64,000 bases of DNA from contig CAVXQD010000003.1 of NCBI GenBank assembly GCA_963763885.1, forward strand, positions 186,001-250,000, written 5' to 3'. Shown here piece by piece: positions 42,968-52,415 of the stretch. The stretch is from JANNBN01 sp963763885. Its GTDB lineage: Bacteria; Actinomycetota; Acidimicrobiia; Acidimicrobiales; JANYDT01. Each line of letters opens with the position of its first letter. Within the stretch, counting starts at the first letter, position 1. Below the pieces are notes generated by a model. It was not told where the DNA came from. It saw only the letters and a program-made list of their open reading frames with translations, and searched no databases. Both the position numbers and the translations under genes were made by a program.

Positions 42968-45900
42968 TGGGACGTCTGAAGCCGGTTCGCGCTGGCATCG
43001 TTAACCTGTGGGACTACACCGACCACAAGTTCGCCTTCCACGGTGGTCGGCTGGTGTTGCGTGGACCGAATGGATCCGGGAAGACCAAAGCCCTGGAGTT
43101 GCTGTTCCCGTTCCTCTTGGATGCCAGCCTGTCACCGCAACGCTTGGATCCGTTTTCGGGCACCGGCCGCACGATGCACGACAACTTGCTGTATCGCCCC
43201 GGGCGCGAGACCGTCATCGGGTACGCCTGGATGGAGTTCTCCGATGGGGACGGCAACACCTGGGTGTTGGGCGCTGGTCTGCGCGGTCAGCGGGCACGTT
43301 CCGACGTCAAATCGTGGTTCTTCGTCACCGACCGACCGTACGGCGACGGCTGGAGCGTGCTCGATGAGTCCGACCAGCCCCTCGCCGAGAACCGCCTCGC
43401 CGATCTCCTCGGCCCCACGTCGGTATTCAGCACGGCATCCAGTTATCGGGAACGGGTCGACGCGGTTCTGTTCGGCGAGGTGGGTTCCGACCGATACGCC
43501 GCACTGATTCATCTGGTGCTCTTCCTCCGCCGTCCTCAATTGGCGAAGGACCTAAACCTCGCTCTTTTATCGGACACGCTGTCAGCCGGGCTGCGCCCGG
43601 TCGATGAAGAGAAGGTGCGCGACGCTGCACTCAGTTTTGACGACTTGGAAAAAGTTCAGAAGGAACTCGAAAGAATCCAACAGGCCTGCGCAGCGGTGGA
43701 AGGCTTCCTACGTTCCTACCGACCGTATGTGCGCGTCGTAGCGCGTCAACGCACGGACGCAGTATTGGCTGCACAGCGCACCGAACGCGCCGCAGCGCGT
43801 GAGATATTGCAATCGAAGCAGCGGTTCGCGGCGGCTGATCAGGAGCATCAGTTCGCGCAGCAGTCTCTCCGGGAGGCGCTCGCCGAAGACGCACGGCTGC
43901 GTGGCGAACGAGACACGCAGATTCGTTCTGAGGCATATCAATCCAGTGGTCAATTGGAGGATCTTCGCCGTGCCGTAGAGACTTCGAAGCGAGTGCTGGC
44001 CGAGGCGTTACATGAAATCCAGCGCCGGAGCGAACGGTTGGCTGAGGAACAGATCAGGACCGACACTGCAGATACGGATGTAGAAATTGCGGTCCGGGCG
44101 TTAGCGATCGCCTTCCAGAAACTTCGCGCCGACGCCGGCCGTGTGGTCCCCAACCGCATCGCCCAGATCGACGCGTTGGAGGGGTCCGACGATCCCACAC
44201 CAGCAGGTACAGCTCTGCTGCGCGAACGGAGAGAAGATCTCCGTGCGGTGCGCCAGTTGCTCAACGTTGCCGACCGTGCCGCCTCCGACGCCGACCGGGC
44301 AGACGAGGAGGTGCTCAACGCGTCTCTGGCGGTCGAAGAGGCCCAGCAATCGTTGGTCGCCGCCGAATCGGCGTTGGCTGACGCTCGGAACGCCTTGTTT
44401 GCCGCGGTTCAGACATGGGCTGCTCTGTGGGACTGGGTAGATGCTTCGTTGATCCTCGCACTGCAGGATATGGCACGGGTCGGCGAGCCACCGGCGCTGA
44501 AGCAGGTGGCTTTGCAAGGATCCAACACCGTTCGGCACTCAATCGCCGATGTTCTCGCAGAGCTCACCCAGTCACAGACCAACGAACACGCTCGGCGAGC
44601 AGAACTGCAAAACGAGCTGCAACGGGTGAATGCCGAGCACGACGATGCACCACCGGTGCCGCCTGTTCTGCGTCGTGACCGTACCCTCGCAGCCGGAGCG
44701 CCGCTGTGGCGCCTCGTTGACTTCGCCCCAGGCGTGGATGATGCAGATCAAGCCGGGGTGGAGGCTGCGCTCCTGGCTGCGGGGCTCCTCGATGCTTGGG
44801 TTACCCCAGATGGGGCGGTGAGCGAGCCGTCAGTGTTCGATTCTTTCCTGACACCACACGAGGCGGCTTCCGATGCGAGCGGATTTCCCGAAGCCAGATC
44901 CGCGACGTTGGCTGACCTCTTGGTTCCAGATGCCGACTCGATGAGCGACGTTCCGGCCCCAACCGTGCTTGCGGTGCTTCGTTCCATCGGGGTGGGCCGC
45001 ATTGGGGTCTCGGTCGACACATCGGGCGCGTTCGCGCTCGGTCCGTTGGTTGGCCGGACGACGAAGGAGCGGGCCGAATACATCGGGACGTCCGCTCGCG
45101 CAGCCCGACGGGTTCGTCGAGCCAAAGAAATAAGCGCACAGATCATTGCATGTGAGGCAGTACTTGCGGATCTGAAGGAGAAACAGGACGAACAACTGCG
45201 GCGCCGCGCGGCACTCGATGCGTCTATCGATGCGTTGCCGTCCGAAGCATCGGTAGCTGATGCGTTACGCGTGGCCGAGGGAGAAGCCCGAGCCGTTCGA
45301 GATAGAAGAAAGGAACTCGCGGCGCGTTCCGCTGCTGCTCACGACAGCGCTATCCGTCGGCGGTCAGCGAACGAGGCATTGGTAGACCTTGCTAGGGACA
45401 GGTCTATACCGCACGATCCAGAGGACCTGGAGACGTTCGACCAGTCGTTGGCAAGTTTCGAATCGGCAGTCAGCGAGATGAGCAGATCTCACGAACGCCG
45501 TCGGTCAGCTTTGGAGAAGCGTGCTGCGGCTGTAGAAGCCCTAGAGCTGACAAAGAGTGACCTTGTCCAGATGCGTCATGTTTGCGACGTTCGCGAGGCA
45601 GAAGCATCCCGCACTGAAGCCGAGTACAACACGCTGTTCGACACGGTCGGCACCGATGCCAAGTTGGTTCAGGAGACACTGCAATTCCTCGACAATGAAA
45701 TCCGTTCACAGGGCGAGGTCCTCAATGCTGCTCGGCAACGAACTGAAACCACGGTGGCTGGGCTCACGAGAGCGGACATTGATGCGGGTCGGGCCACGGG
45801 TGTTCATCGGCAAACCGTTGAGGCTGTCACCGCAACGTTAGAACGACTGAAGGTGCTCCGACGACCGGAACTCCGTGCCGCACTCAACGTAGAAGACACC

Positions 45901-46917
45901 TCGGATCTCGAAGCGTTCGTTCCAGTGCTTGGCGCCGCGTGCAAAGACACGGTGGCCACCGACGAACAGCGTCAGGCGCGCAAGACCGGCGTCCGCAACG
46001 CGTTCCAAACGATGGAGAACCAATTGGGCGCTCGCTACCATGCTGCGCTCGATGATGCCGACGACATCGACGTGGTGATGGTCGAAAACGAAGACGGCCG
46101 TTTCAGCGTTGCTGCCTTCGCCGACCTCATCACACGACGGCGAGACGAGAAGCGTTTGTTGCTGTCCGAGCAAGAGCGGCAGGTTCTGGAAGACACGTTG
46201 GTGGATTCGCTGTGTCGTCAGTTGTTCCAACGCTTGCGCGACGCGGAAGAACAGGTGAAGCGGATGAACAACGCCCTCGCCGAGCGACGTACCACCAGCG
46301 GGACTGGCGTCCAGTTGTCTTGGACCGCCAGTGACGCGGCCAGCGATGATCAGCGTCAGTTGGTGAAGCTGCTCGAACGCGATCCTGGCCTGATGGGAAC
46401 CGATGACCGGGCCTTGCTTCGTGAGGCCCTGGCGGCTGAAATCAAGCACACACGAGCAGCGGACGGCCGGTCCGGCTATCACGACGTGTTGGCCAAGGTT
46501 CTGGATTATCGAACGTGGCGGCGTTTCGGCATCAAGCTGATGGAGAAAGACGGGACCATCAGTACACTTACAAAAGGAGTGTTCAACAAGAAATCCGGTG
46601 GTGAGAAGGCCACTATATTGCACCTACCCTTGTTCGCTGCTGCTGCGGCCCACTTTGACGCTGCTGCTCCTTGGGCGCCGCGGTTGGTAGCACTGGACGA
46701 GGCGTTTGCTGGGATCGATGCGGGTACCACCAGGGAGTTGCTGGCGCTTACCGTTCAGTTCGACCTCGACGTCTTCCTGACGGGCCACGACTTTTGGGGT
46801 GCCGTTGCTGAAGTTCCGCAACTCTCAATCGTCACGCTCAGCCACCATCGTGACAGCCACACCGTTGCTGCTCTGAACGGGCGCTGGGACGGCACCGAGT
46901 TGACCTTCGAAGAATGA
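42967..46917 (+). CDS. jetC: Wadjet type II JetC, SMC-like ATPase (TIGR02680)
   Basis: 1316 residues. Walker A GPNGSGKT at residues 33-40 follows the family N-terminus AGIVNLWDYTDHKFAFHGGR and precedes the TIGR02680 segment LLFPFLLDASLSPQRLDPFSGTGRTM. Long heptad-rich coiled coils (about 220-530 and 700-1060) flank a hinge-like central region. The C-terminal head has the ABC signature KKSGGEKA (about 1207) and Walker B RLVALDEAFAGIDAG (about 1237). It is the DNA-loop-extruding motor of the anti-plasmid complex. The ATG at 42967 is preferred to TTG 42964. All ATPase motifs are intact. Confidence 0.93.
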   Translation: MGRLKPVRAGIVNLWDYTDHKFAFHGGRLVLRGPNGSGKTKALELLFPFLLDASLSPQRLDPFSGTGRTMHDNLLYRPGRETVIGYAWMEFSDGDGNTWVLGAGLRGQRARSDVKSWFFVTDRPYGDGWSVLDESDQPLAENRLADLLGPTSVFSTASSYRERVDAVLFGEVGSDRYAALIHLVLFLRRPQLAKDLNLALLSDTLSAGLRPVDEEKVRDAALSFDDLEKVQKELERIQQACAAVEGFLRSYRPYVRVVARQRTDAVLAAQRTERAAAREILQSKQRFAAADQEHQFAQQSLREALAEDARLRGERDTQIRSEAYQSSGQLEDLRRAVETSKRVLAEALHEIQRRSERLAEEQIRTDTADTDVEIAVRALAIAFQKLRADAGRVVPNRIAQIDALEGSDDPTPAGTALLRERREDLRAVRQLLNVADRAASDADRADEEVLNASLAVEEAQQSLVAAESALADARNALFAAVQTWAALWDWVDASLILALQDMARVGEPPALKQVALQGSNTVRHSIADVLAELTQSQTNEHARRAELQNELQRVNAEHDDAPPVPPVLRRDRTLAAGAPLWRLVDFAPGVDDADQAGVEAALLAAGLLDAWVTPDGAVSEPSVFDSFLTPHEAASDASGFPEARSATLADLLVPDADSMSDVPAPTVLAVLRSIGVGRIGVSVDTSGAFALGPLVGRTTKERAEYIGTSARAARRVRRAKEISAQIIACEAVLADLKEKQDEQLRRRAALDASIDALPSEASVADALRVAEGEARAVRDRRKELAARSAAAHDSAIRRRSANEALVDLARDRSIPHDPEDLETFDQSLASFESAVSEMSRSHERRRSALEKRAAAVEALELTKSDLVQMRHVCDVREAEASRTEAEYNTLFDTVGTDAKLVQETLQFLDNEIRSQGEVLNAARQRTETTVAGLTRADIDAGRATGVHRQTVEAVTATLERLKVLRRPELRAALNVEDTSDLEAFVPVLGAACKDTVATDEQRQARKTGVRNAFQTMENQLGARYHAALDDADDIDVVMVENEDGRFSVAAFADLITRRRDEKRLLLSEQERQVLEDTLVDSLCRQLFQRLRDAEEQVKRMNNALAERRTTSGTGVQLSWTASDAASDDQRQLVKLLERDPGLMGTDDRALLREALAAEIKHTRAADGRSGYHDVLAKVLDYRTWRRFGIKLMEKDGTISTLTKGVFNKKSGGEKATILHLPLFAAAAAHFDAAAPWAPRLVALDEAFAGIDAGTTRELLALTVQFDLDVFLTGHDFWGAVAEVPQLSIVTLSHHRDSHTVAALNGRWDGTELTFEE

Positions 46918-46927
46918 TGTTCGCCCC

Positions 46928-48199
46928 GTGAGCAGCGCTCAGACAGAGTTGGCCGGCCCTGGTTACGCGTTGTTGTGGTCTGCGTTGCGTAAGCACGTTG
47001 AGCGAAACGGGTTGGAAGTGACCGGTTCGGCGACGATCTCATCGTTCGGGCCAGTAGAGCGTCGGGCCGTGCAGGCGCTGCTTGGGGTCGCATCGTCACG
47101 TGTGGACGTGGCCGCAGTGGATAGGGCGATACATAACGCCGTTGGCTGTGGTCTGATCGAGTGGTTGGAGCGGCTCGGCCCTCCGCTGCGTAACCGCCTT
47201 CGCGAACGCACCGAAAAGGCGCTGCGGCGCAGTTCCGCTGAGGCAATGGCGGCTGGCCACCGGATCGCGGAACGGCCCTGGTTCGACGAATGGCTCAATG
47301 CGGTCAACCGTGACGGCGCCATGGCTGCGGCCGCTCGGTTGGAGGAGCGCCGGTATCTTGAGGCAGCGCTCAATGTGTTGTGTGCAGTGTTGGACGCCAC
47401 GCACGACAATGTTCCGTTTGCGACGGTCATCGCGGGCGCCACCGGCGACACGAAGCGCATGAGCAGTGCAACGGTTCGGGCACTCGTGGAACAGGCTTTG
47501 GCGCTTGAGACCGGCACAGAACGACCGACCAACAGCAGACAGCGTCGGATCCTGTGGGGGCGGTTTGGAGTCGTTGTTGATGACGTGTCGAGCGACGTTC
47601 TCGTCCTGAACTTGCGGCCAACCGGTGACACCCTGCTCGAGCGCTGGCTACGTGACGCTGCCGACGCTGGCGAACCGTTTCGCGTCACCTTGCGCCAGTT
47701 AAACGCGATGTCGCTGACGTGGGAAAGCGGTCTCCGGCCGATAGTCAGCGTGTGTGAGAACCCGGCGGTGGTGATGGAGGCCGCAAATCGGCTTGGTGCT
47801 TTGTCAGCGCCTCTTGTCTGCACGGAGGGCGTCCCGTCCGATGCGGTCTGGTCCGTGGTCGAAGGAATCGCCCAGTCTGGGTCGGCGATCCGGGTACACG
47901 CTGACTTTGATGCCGCTGGTTGCTCAATTGCTGGAGCAGTGATTCTTCGCTGCGACGCTGTCCCATGGCGTTTCGATGCAGAGTCGTATCAGACCGGGTT
48001 GGAAACGTGGGGCGTGCATTTGGCGCTGCCTCTGTCGAAAGGCATTGTTCCGGAAACCCGATGGGACCCGCGCTTGGGGGAACTGCTGCGTTCCGATGGA
48101 CGTGCGGTGTACGAAGAGTTGGTGGTCGATGACCTCATAGCCGACCTCGCTACTGACCTCATCGCGGATCTAGGAAAGCCGCACGGTTTGAACTTCTGA
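46928..48199 (+). CDS. jetD: Wadjet type II JetD, Toprim-like nuclease (DUF2399/TIGR02679)
   Basis: 423 residues. The C-terminal TOPRIM-like domain has VCENPAVVMEAANRL (metal Glu near residue 277), followed by IRVHADFDAAGCSIAGAVI (DxD near 326). The N-terminal RPWFDEWLNAVNRDG and middle parts match the TIGR02679 family that always accompanies TIGR02677/78/80. In Wadjet, JetD cleaves DNA after the SMC motor has extruded a small circle. GTG 46928 begins 10 bases after the jetC stop. It completes the operon; the acidic residues needed for catalysis are present. Confidence 0.88.
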   Translation: MSSAQTELAGPGYALLWSALRKHVERNGLEVTGSATISSFGPVERRAVQALLGVASSRVDVAAVDRAIHNAVGCGLIEWLERLGPPLRNRLRERTEKALRRSSAEAMAAGHRIAERPWFDEWLNAVNRDGAMAAAARLEERRYLEAALNVLCAVLDATHDNVPFATVIAGATGDTKRMSSATVRALVEQALALETGTERPTNSRQRRILWGRFGVVVDDVSSDVLVLNLRPTGDTLLERWLRDAADAGEPFRVTLRQLNAMSLTWESGLRPIVSVCENPAVVMEAANRLGALSAPLVCTEGVPSDAVWSVVEGIAQSGSAIRVHADFDAAGCSIAGAVILRCDAVPWRFDAESYQTGLETWGVHLALPLSKGIVPETRWDPRLGELLRSDGRAVYEELVVDDLIADLATDLIADLGKPHGLNF

Positions 48200-48218
48200 A
48201 TTGCTCATTGCTTGCAAC

Positions 48219-48656
48219 TCATGGTTCTGAATGTGCAATGGGGCTGACCCAATCGAGCCCGGGAAACCGCGCAAAGTCTGAGTCGGCGCTGACGATTTGA
48301 AGCCCGTGTTCGAGACACAACGCAGCGAGAGCGGCATCGCTGATGAGGTTGGCGCGCAGATCGAGTTGTCGGACAAGGTCGCCGAAAATCACTCGGTGGG
48401 CGCGCCCCGGAGCCGGAGTCCACACAACCGGCGCGTCGAGCCACGACTCGACCATGGCCCACGCTTCTGTAGTTGAAAGCGGCGAAACCGATGCTCTCGG
48501 GTTTGTGGCAATTCGGACGAACGTGTGCAACGAACTCCAGGGAATGCCCACGCGCCGTGTTCCGTTTAGAGCCGCTTCCAACCAGTTTCGGGCGCGCAGA
48601 TGAAAAGGGCTGGACTCGTCTACCGCATAAAGCAGCACATTTGCGTCGACGAGCAC
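48219..48656 (-). CDS. vapC: PIN-domain toxin VapC
   Basis: 145 residues. PIN-domain ribonuclease with the acidic metal site in MLVDANVLLYAVDE (D4), LISDAALAALCLEHG (Asp) and VSADSDFARFPGLDW (Asp). VapC toxins cleave tRNA or rRNA when the antitoxin is lost. The GTG at 48656 directly follows the vapB stop with no gap. Convergent with jetD; it may help stabilise the defence island. Confidence 0.9.
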   Translation of the reverse strand: MLVDANVLLYAVDESSPFHLRARNWLEAALNGTRRVGIPWSSLHTFVRIATNPRASVSPLSTTEAWAMVESWLDAPVVWTPAPGRAHRVIFGDLVRQLDLRANLISDAALAALCLEHGLQIVSADSDFARFPGLDWVSPIAHSEP

Positions 48657-48887
48657 TTACCGGGCCTCCGGCCCTTCGAGGAGCTCGAGTGCTTCTGCGA
48701 TGTTGGAGACGTCTATCCGGAGCCCAAGCCCATGAGTCGTTTGCACAAACGTTTCCGGCTCTCCACGGGGAAGCATGGCGCGTCGGATGAGTTCGTTCAT
48801 GGCTTCGCTGACGCCGAGACCCCGTTCGCGGCGGAGTTCCTCGATGGCTTTCGCAGTATCTGTGTCGAACTCGACGGTAGTGCGCAT
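48657..48887 (-). CDS. vapB: Ribbon-helix-helix antitoxin VapB
   Basis: 76 residues. MRTTVEFDTDTAKAIEELRR, then GVSEAMNELIRRAML, forms the RHH DNA-binding fold; the C-terminal half, rich in Glu and Leu, would wrap VapC. It normally represses its own operon as a VapB-VapC complex. The ATG at 48887 is followed upstream by several CGTGCC/GGCACG half-sites (48900-48933). Confidence 0.88.
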   Translation of the reverse strand: MRTTVEFDTDTAKAIEELRRERGLGVSEAMNELIRRAMLPRGEPETFVQTTHGLGLRIDVSNIAEALELLEGPEAR

Positions 48888-48899
48888 CCCCCAAGTTTA

Positions 48900-48933
48900 C
48901 ACGTACGTGCCTAGATTCCGGCACGCACGTGCC
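48900..48933. promoter_or_regulatory. Clustered dyads, likely VapBC operator
   Basis: CACGTACGTG (48900-48909) is a perfect palindrome. GGCACG..CGTGCC (48920-48933) is a second dyad with a 2-base centre. CGTGCC half-sites recur at 48906 and 48928. They start 13 bases before the vapB ATG, where RHH antitoxins usually bind. Confidence 0.6.
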
Positions 48934-48958
48934 GATAGCGTTCGCTCTCGGTTTCCTG

Positions 48959-49978
48959 TCAGGTCCTTGTTGGTGCTTTGGACGTGGAACTTCTGACGAC
49001 CAGTCGGGGGGTCAGTACGCAGTCGTGCAGGGGGGCCGACGGTTGAGTGAGGCGGCGATGCGCCGCCTCTACGGCACTGCTCGCCAGCTGCTTGGGGTCT
49101 TGCGCCACAGAGGTCAACATCAAGTAAGACCGACGTGCGAGGTTGCTGTCGTCCACACCGACGACGGAGATTTCTTCCGGCACTCGTAGGTTTAATCGCC
49201 GAAACTCGCCAACAAGACCCGTTGCCGTCCAGTCGTTTGCGGCAATCACGGCAGACGGCATCGTCGCCGAACGCTTCCCCTTTGCCAACAACGCCCGCGC
49301 AGCGGCGGCCCCCGCCTCATCGGTCTGATCACCCTCCATCACCTTGATCCACTTAGCAAGGCGCCTTGCCTTCATGCCGTCCCGGTATGCCTCATAGCGT
49401 TCCTCGGCGCCCGGCAAACTTCCAGCACCGACAAAGGCAATGTTGCGATGGCCTAAGCCGTGCAGGTGGTCCAACGCAAGGTTGATTCCCAAATGCTCGT
49501 CAGAGCGCACCACGTCAACTCCCGCCTTTCCGAGCCGACGTCCAATCCTGACGATCGCAACTCGTTTGCGGAGTTGTTGGAACCATGCGTCTGGGTGGTC
49601 CACGCCAACCATGATCATCGCCTCGCATCGATAGCTCAGTAACTCATCCACGGCGTCGTCTAAATCTCTGGTCGGTGTCATTGCACCCAAGACAACGTCG
49701 TAATTCAGCAATCGGGCGGCCGGGTAAATAGCTTCGACTTGCTCCACTTCGAAGGGGAACTGTGGAGTAAACAGCACTCCCAGGTGGCGGCTGGAGCCCC
49801 GCCGCAGCATCTGCGCTCCCGTGTGCGGGCGATACCCAAGTTCTTCGGCAACCTTGCGGACTCGTATGCGAGTTTCGTGGCTTGCGCCAGGCACGTTCCG
49901 GATCACAATGGAGACCAGAGCGCGAGACACCCCCGCCGCCTCGGCGATGTCGGCCATGCTGGGCGCCGGATCTCTCAT
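48959..49978 (-). CDS. LacI-family transcriptional regulator
   Basis: 339 residues. HTH and hinge: PSMADIAEAAGVSRALVSIV, then VRKVAEELGYRPHTGAQMLR. The ligand domain has PFEVEQVEAIYPAARLLNYD, HLHGLGHRNIAFVGAGSLPG and VPEEISVVGVDDSNLARRSY. Divergent from the sterol-desaturase/Gfo-Idh/PanB-like operon; the perfect 16-bp palindrome at 50042 lies between. The small-molecule inducer is probably a sugar-like or polyol compound, given the Gfo/Idh enzyme. Confidence 0.9.
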   Translation of the reverse strand: MRDPAPSMADIAEAAGVSRALVSIVIRNVPGASHETRIRVRKVAEELGYRPHTGAQMLRRGSSRHLGVLFTPQFPFEVEQVEAIYPAARLLNYDVVLGAMTPTRDLDDAVDELLSYRCEAMIMVGVDHPDAWFQQLRKRVAIVRIGRRLGKAGVDVVRSDEHLGINLALDHLHGLGHRNIAFVGAGSLPGAEERYEAYRDGMKARRLAKWIKVMEGDQTDEAGAAAARALLAKGKRSATMPSAVIAANDWTATGLVGEFRRLNLRVPEEISVVGVDDSNLARRSYLMLTSVAQDPKQLASSAVEAAHRRLTQPSAPLHDCVLTPRLVVRSSTSKAPTRT

Positions 49979-50041
49979 CGATTTATCCGGCGCTCGAAAT
50001 GACGCGTTTGCGCGTGGACTTCACGACGAATACGCTAGCGA

Positions 50042-50057
50042 ACTAGCACGTGCTAGT
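50042..50057. promoter_or_regulatory. Perfect 16-bp palindrome, LacI operator
   Basis: ACTAGCACGTGCTAGT is fully self-complementary and has the central CG of LacI-family sites. It is 64 bases from the lacI start and 60 bases from the hydroxylase start at 50117. Confidence 0.75.
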
Positions 50058-50116
50058 CATTCGTCTTTTTCTTGAATCAGGTAAGTGCAGTAACGCCAGC
50101 AGCGAAAGGACCTCTG

Positions 50117-51169
50117 ATGGATGACGTGGCCTACGGGTCGAGAAACAAACGTGGCGATTGGAGCCCCTCTGCCCCGCTGCAGATTTCTCCGTTGTACTCG
50201 TTTCCTCCACAACCCGTGCAGTTTCTGAAGTGGCTTCCGGGATACCTGCTCCCATGGAATCTGCTCTTCTTCCTTCTTGGAGCGCTGTTCTGGTTTGTGC
50301 TCACCCCGTCCACCACAACAATGAAGTCCTTCGCCCCGGGTTGGATTTTGTTTGTGTTTGCCCGAAATTGTCTGACCGTGCTCGTGATTTACGGCGCCCT
50401 TGAGTGGTGGCTCTACGACAATAGAGGTCAAGGGAACCGGTTTAAGTACAACGGCAAGTGGCCAGAAGAACAGGTTGGCAAGAGTTTTCTGTTCAAGAGT
50501 CAGAGGAAAGACAACCTGTTTCGAACCTTCGCCACGGGGCTTCCGATCTGGACTGCGTACGAAGTGTTCGGGTTGTGGTGCTTTGCCAATGGCCGTGGGC
50601 CGTGGTCACACTTTGCAGATCACCCTGTGTGGTTTGTGGCATTTGGGCTGCTTATGTCCGGGATCCACGAGTTTCATTTCTACTGGATTCATCGGCTCAT
50701 CCACGTGCCGGTGCTGTACAAATACGTCCACTCTGTCCACCATCAGTCCATTAATGCGTCGCCGTGGTCCAGCTTGTCGATGCACCCGGTCGAGCACCTG
50801 TTGTATTGGTCAGGCTCGCTCATCCATCTTGTGGTTCCGTCGCATCCCTTGTTGTTCCTCTACCACCTCAACGTCACCGGCACCGGTGCCGTGGTCGGCC
50901 ACATCGGGTTCGACAAGATCGAACTTGGCGAGAAGCGGGCCATTGCTACACACGCCTACGCTCATTACCTCCACCATAAATTCTTTCGTGTGAACTATGC
51001 CGACGGCACCACGGCGTTGGACAAACTTTTTGGGAGCTGGCACGACGGGTCCCGTGAGGCAGATGCGCAGATGCGTGCTCGGCACAAGGCGAAAGTTGCA
51101 AAACTGAACGCCAGCAAGGCAGGGCTGCTCGACGCGAGCGCCCCCTCTATCGCTTCTGATGCGGACTAA
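50117..51169 (+). CDS. Sterol desaturase/fatty-acid hydroxylase superfamily membrane protein
   Basis: 350 residues with several membrane helices (WNLLFFLLGALFWFVL, WILFVFARNCLTVLVIYGAL, PVWFVAFGLLMSGI). The histidine boxes for a di-iron centre are HEFHFYWIHRLIH, HSVHHQ and HAYAHYLHHKFF. It is an integral-membrane O2-dependent hydroxylase or desaturase of lipid-like substrates. ATG 50117 has AAAGGA 7-12 bases upstream; ATG 50072 is in the operator region and unlikely. First gene of a LacI-controlled operon, an unexpected partner for sugar-type dehydrogenases. Confidence 0.88.
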   Translation: MDDVAYGSRNKRGDWSPSAPLQISPLYSFPPQPVQFLKWLPGYLLPWNLLFFLLGALFWFVLTPSTTTMKSFAPGWILFVFARNCLTVLVIYGALEWWLYDNRGQGNRFKYNGKWPEEQVGKSFLFKSQRKDNLFRTFATGLPIWTAYEVFGLWCFANGRGPWSHFADHPVWFVAFGLLMSGIHEFHFYWIHRLIHVPVLYKYVHSVHHQSINASPWSSLSMHPVEHLLYWSGSLIHLVVPSHPLLFLYHLNVTGTGAVVGHIGFDKIELGEKRAIATHAYAHYLHHKFFRVNYADGTTALDKLFGSWHDGSREADAQMRARHKAKVAKLNASKAGLLDASAPSIASDAD

Positions 51170-51220
51170 GTCCGGATCCTGATCACAAGCCATATGTTCA
51201 CGTTCTGAGGAGAACCACTG

Positions 51221-52330
51221 ATGTCCACGTTTAGATATGCCGTATTTGGGACTGGCCGAATTGGGGTGGTCCATGCCGGGCTGGTGCGTTCGCAGGGTTG
51301 TGAGGTCGTCGCCCTCGGCGATGAGAACCCGGACGCGGTCGCTGCCGCCAAGGAATCGCTCAACCTTCCCGCCGTCGAGTGCTTTTCTGACGCGCCTCAG
51401 ATGGCTGCATCTCTCGCCGGCCGAGTTGACGGCGTCATCGTTTCGTCCCATACACGGGATCACGCCCGAGACGCCGGTCCGTTCCTGGCAGCCGGATTGC
51501 CTGTGTACTTAGAAAAGCCCATCACCGATGACCTCACCGAGGCGTTTCAGTTCTGCGAGACCGTGTCGAGCGGCGGGCCTGGTGTGCAGCTGGGCCTGCA
51601 ACGACGATTCGATCCGGCACTGGCACACGCGAAGAAGATCCTGAACGAAGGTCTTATAGGTGAGGTGCGTGAGATCCGGAGCATCCTGCGCGATCAGTTC
51701 CCGCCTCCGGCCACGTACAAGAGCCGTGGCCTCATTATCGATATGGGCATCCACGTGGCTGACGAAGTGCGCTTCCTTCTTGACGAATTTCCGTCGGAGA
51801 TTTGGGCCTCCATGCATCACACTGCGGCGTATGACTCCCCGGTGGACGAGGGCGGCGACACGGCTTACGTCACCATGACATTCCCGTCTGGTGTGCTGGG
51901 TCGTCTGGATCTCAGCCGGACCCACTCCTCTGGTTACAACAACGAGACCTACGTGATTGGCACCAAAGGCACACTTCATGTGGGCCGCTTTGCTGGGTAT
52001 CCGGGTCCAATCCCCGTGGAGGTTTGGACTGCGGCTGGCTCGCTGCACGAGGCCTCGGCGGTATTCGAGATGACCTACCTCACTCGACCCTTCCCAGAGT
52101 TCCTGCCACGCTTCCAAAACGCGTACCTTGCTGGCCACATTGACTTCCGAGCCGCCTTGGCCGAGGGTCGTTCGTTCGCTGTGTCGGCGATCGATGCCCT
52201 GGACGCCCAAGTGATTGTCGAGGGAGCACATCGCTCTGCCGCAGATGCTCGACACCCGGTGGCGTTGACGCGTTCCGATGACTTGCCGACGTATCGGGCA
52301 GCGTGCACCCAGGCTGGCCTGCTGGCGTAG
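51221..52330 (+). CDS. Gfo/Idh/MocA-family NAD(P) oxidoreductase
   Basis: 369 residues. Rossmann FGTGRIGVVHAGLV (9-22), conserved VYLEKPITDDLTEAF with the EKP catalytic Lys, and LIIDMGIHVADEVRFLLDE with the His region of inositol-dehydrogenase-like enzymes. It oxidises a polyol, sugar or cyclitol with NAD(P). ATG 51221 follows GAGGAG 8 bases upstream. Second gene of the 50117-53219 operon. Confidence 0.9.
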   Translation: MSTFRYAVFGTGRIGVVHAGLVRSQGCEVVALGDENPDAVAAAKESLNLPAVECFSDAPQMAASLAGRVDGVIVSSHTRDHARDAGPFLAAGLPVYLEKPITDDLTEAFQFCETVSSGGPGVQLGLQRRFDPALAHAKKILNEGLIGEVREIRSILRDQFPPPATYKSRGLIIDMGIHVADEVRFLLDEFPSEIWASMHHTAAYDSPVDEGGDTAYVTMTFPSGVLGRLDLSRTHSSGYNNETYVIGTKGTLHVGRFAGYPGPIPVEVWTAAGSLHEASAVFEMTYLTRPFPEFLPRFQNAYLAGHIDFRAALAEGRSFAVSAIDALDAQVIVEGAHRSAADARHPVALTRSDDLPTYRAACTQAGLLA

Positions 52331-52415
52331 TCGCGGCCAGAGTGGCTCTCGCTCCGTCGCACCCATCGCCCACCTTCAACCGTCACCCATCCTCAGAAAT
52401 CGAGCGTCAATCGTC

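Noticed and set aside
45838..46623. 261-residue minus-strand frame opposite jetC
   Set aside because: Shadow of the coiled-coil and head region; no conserved motif.
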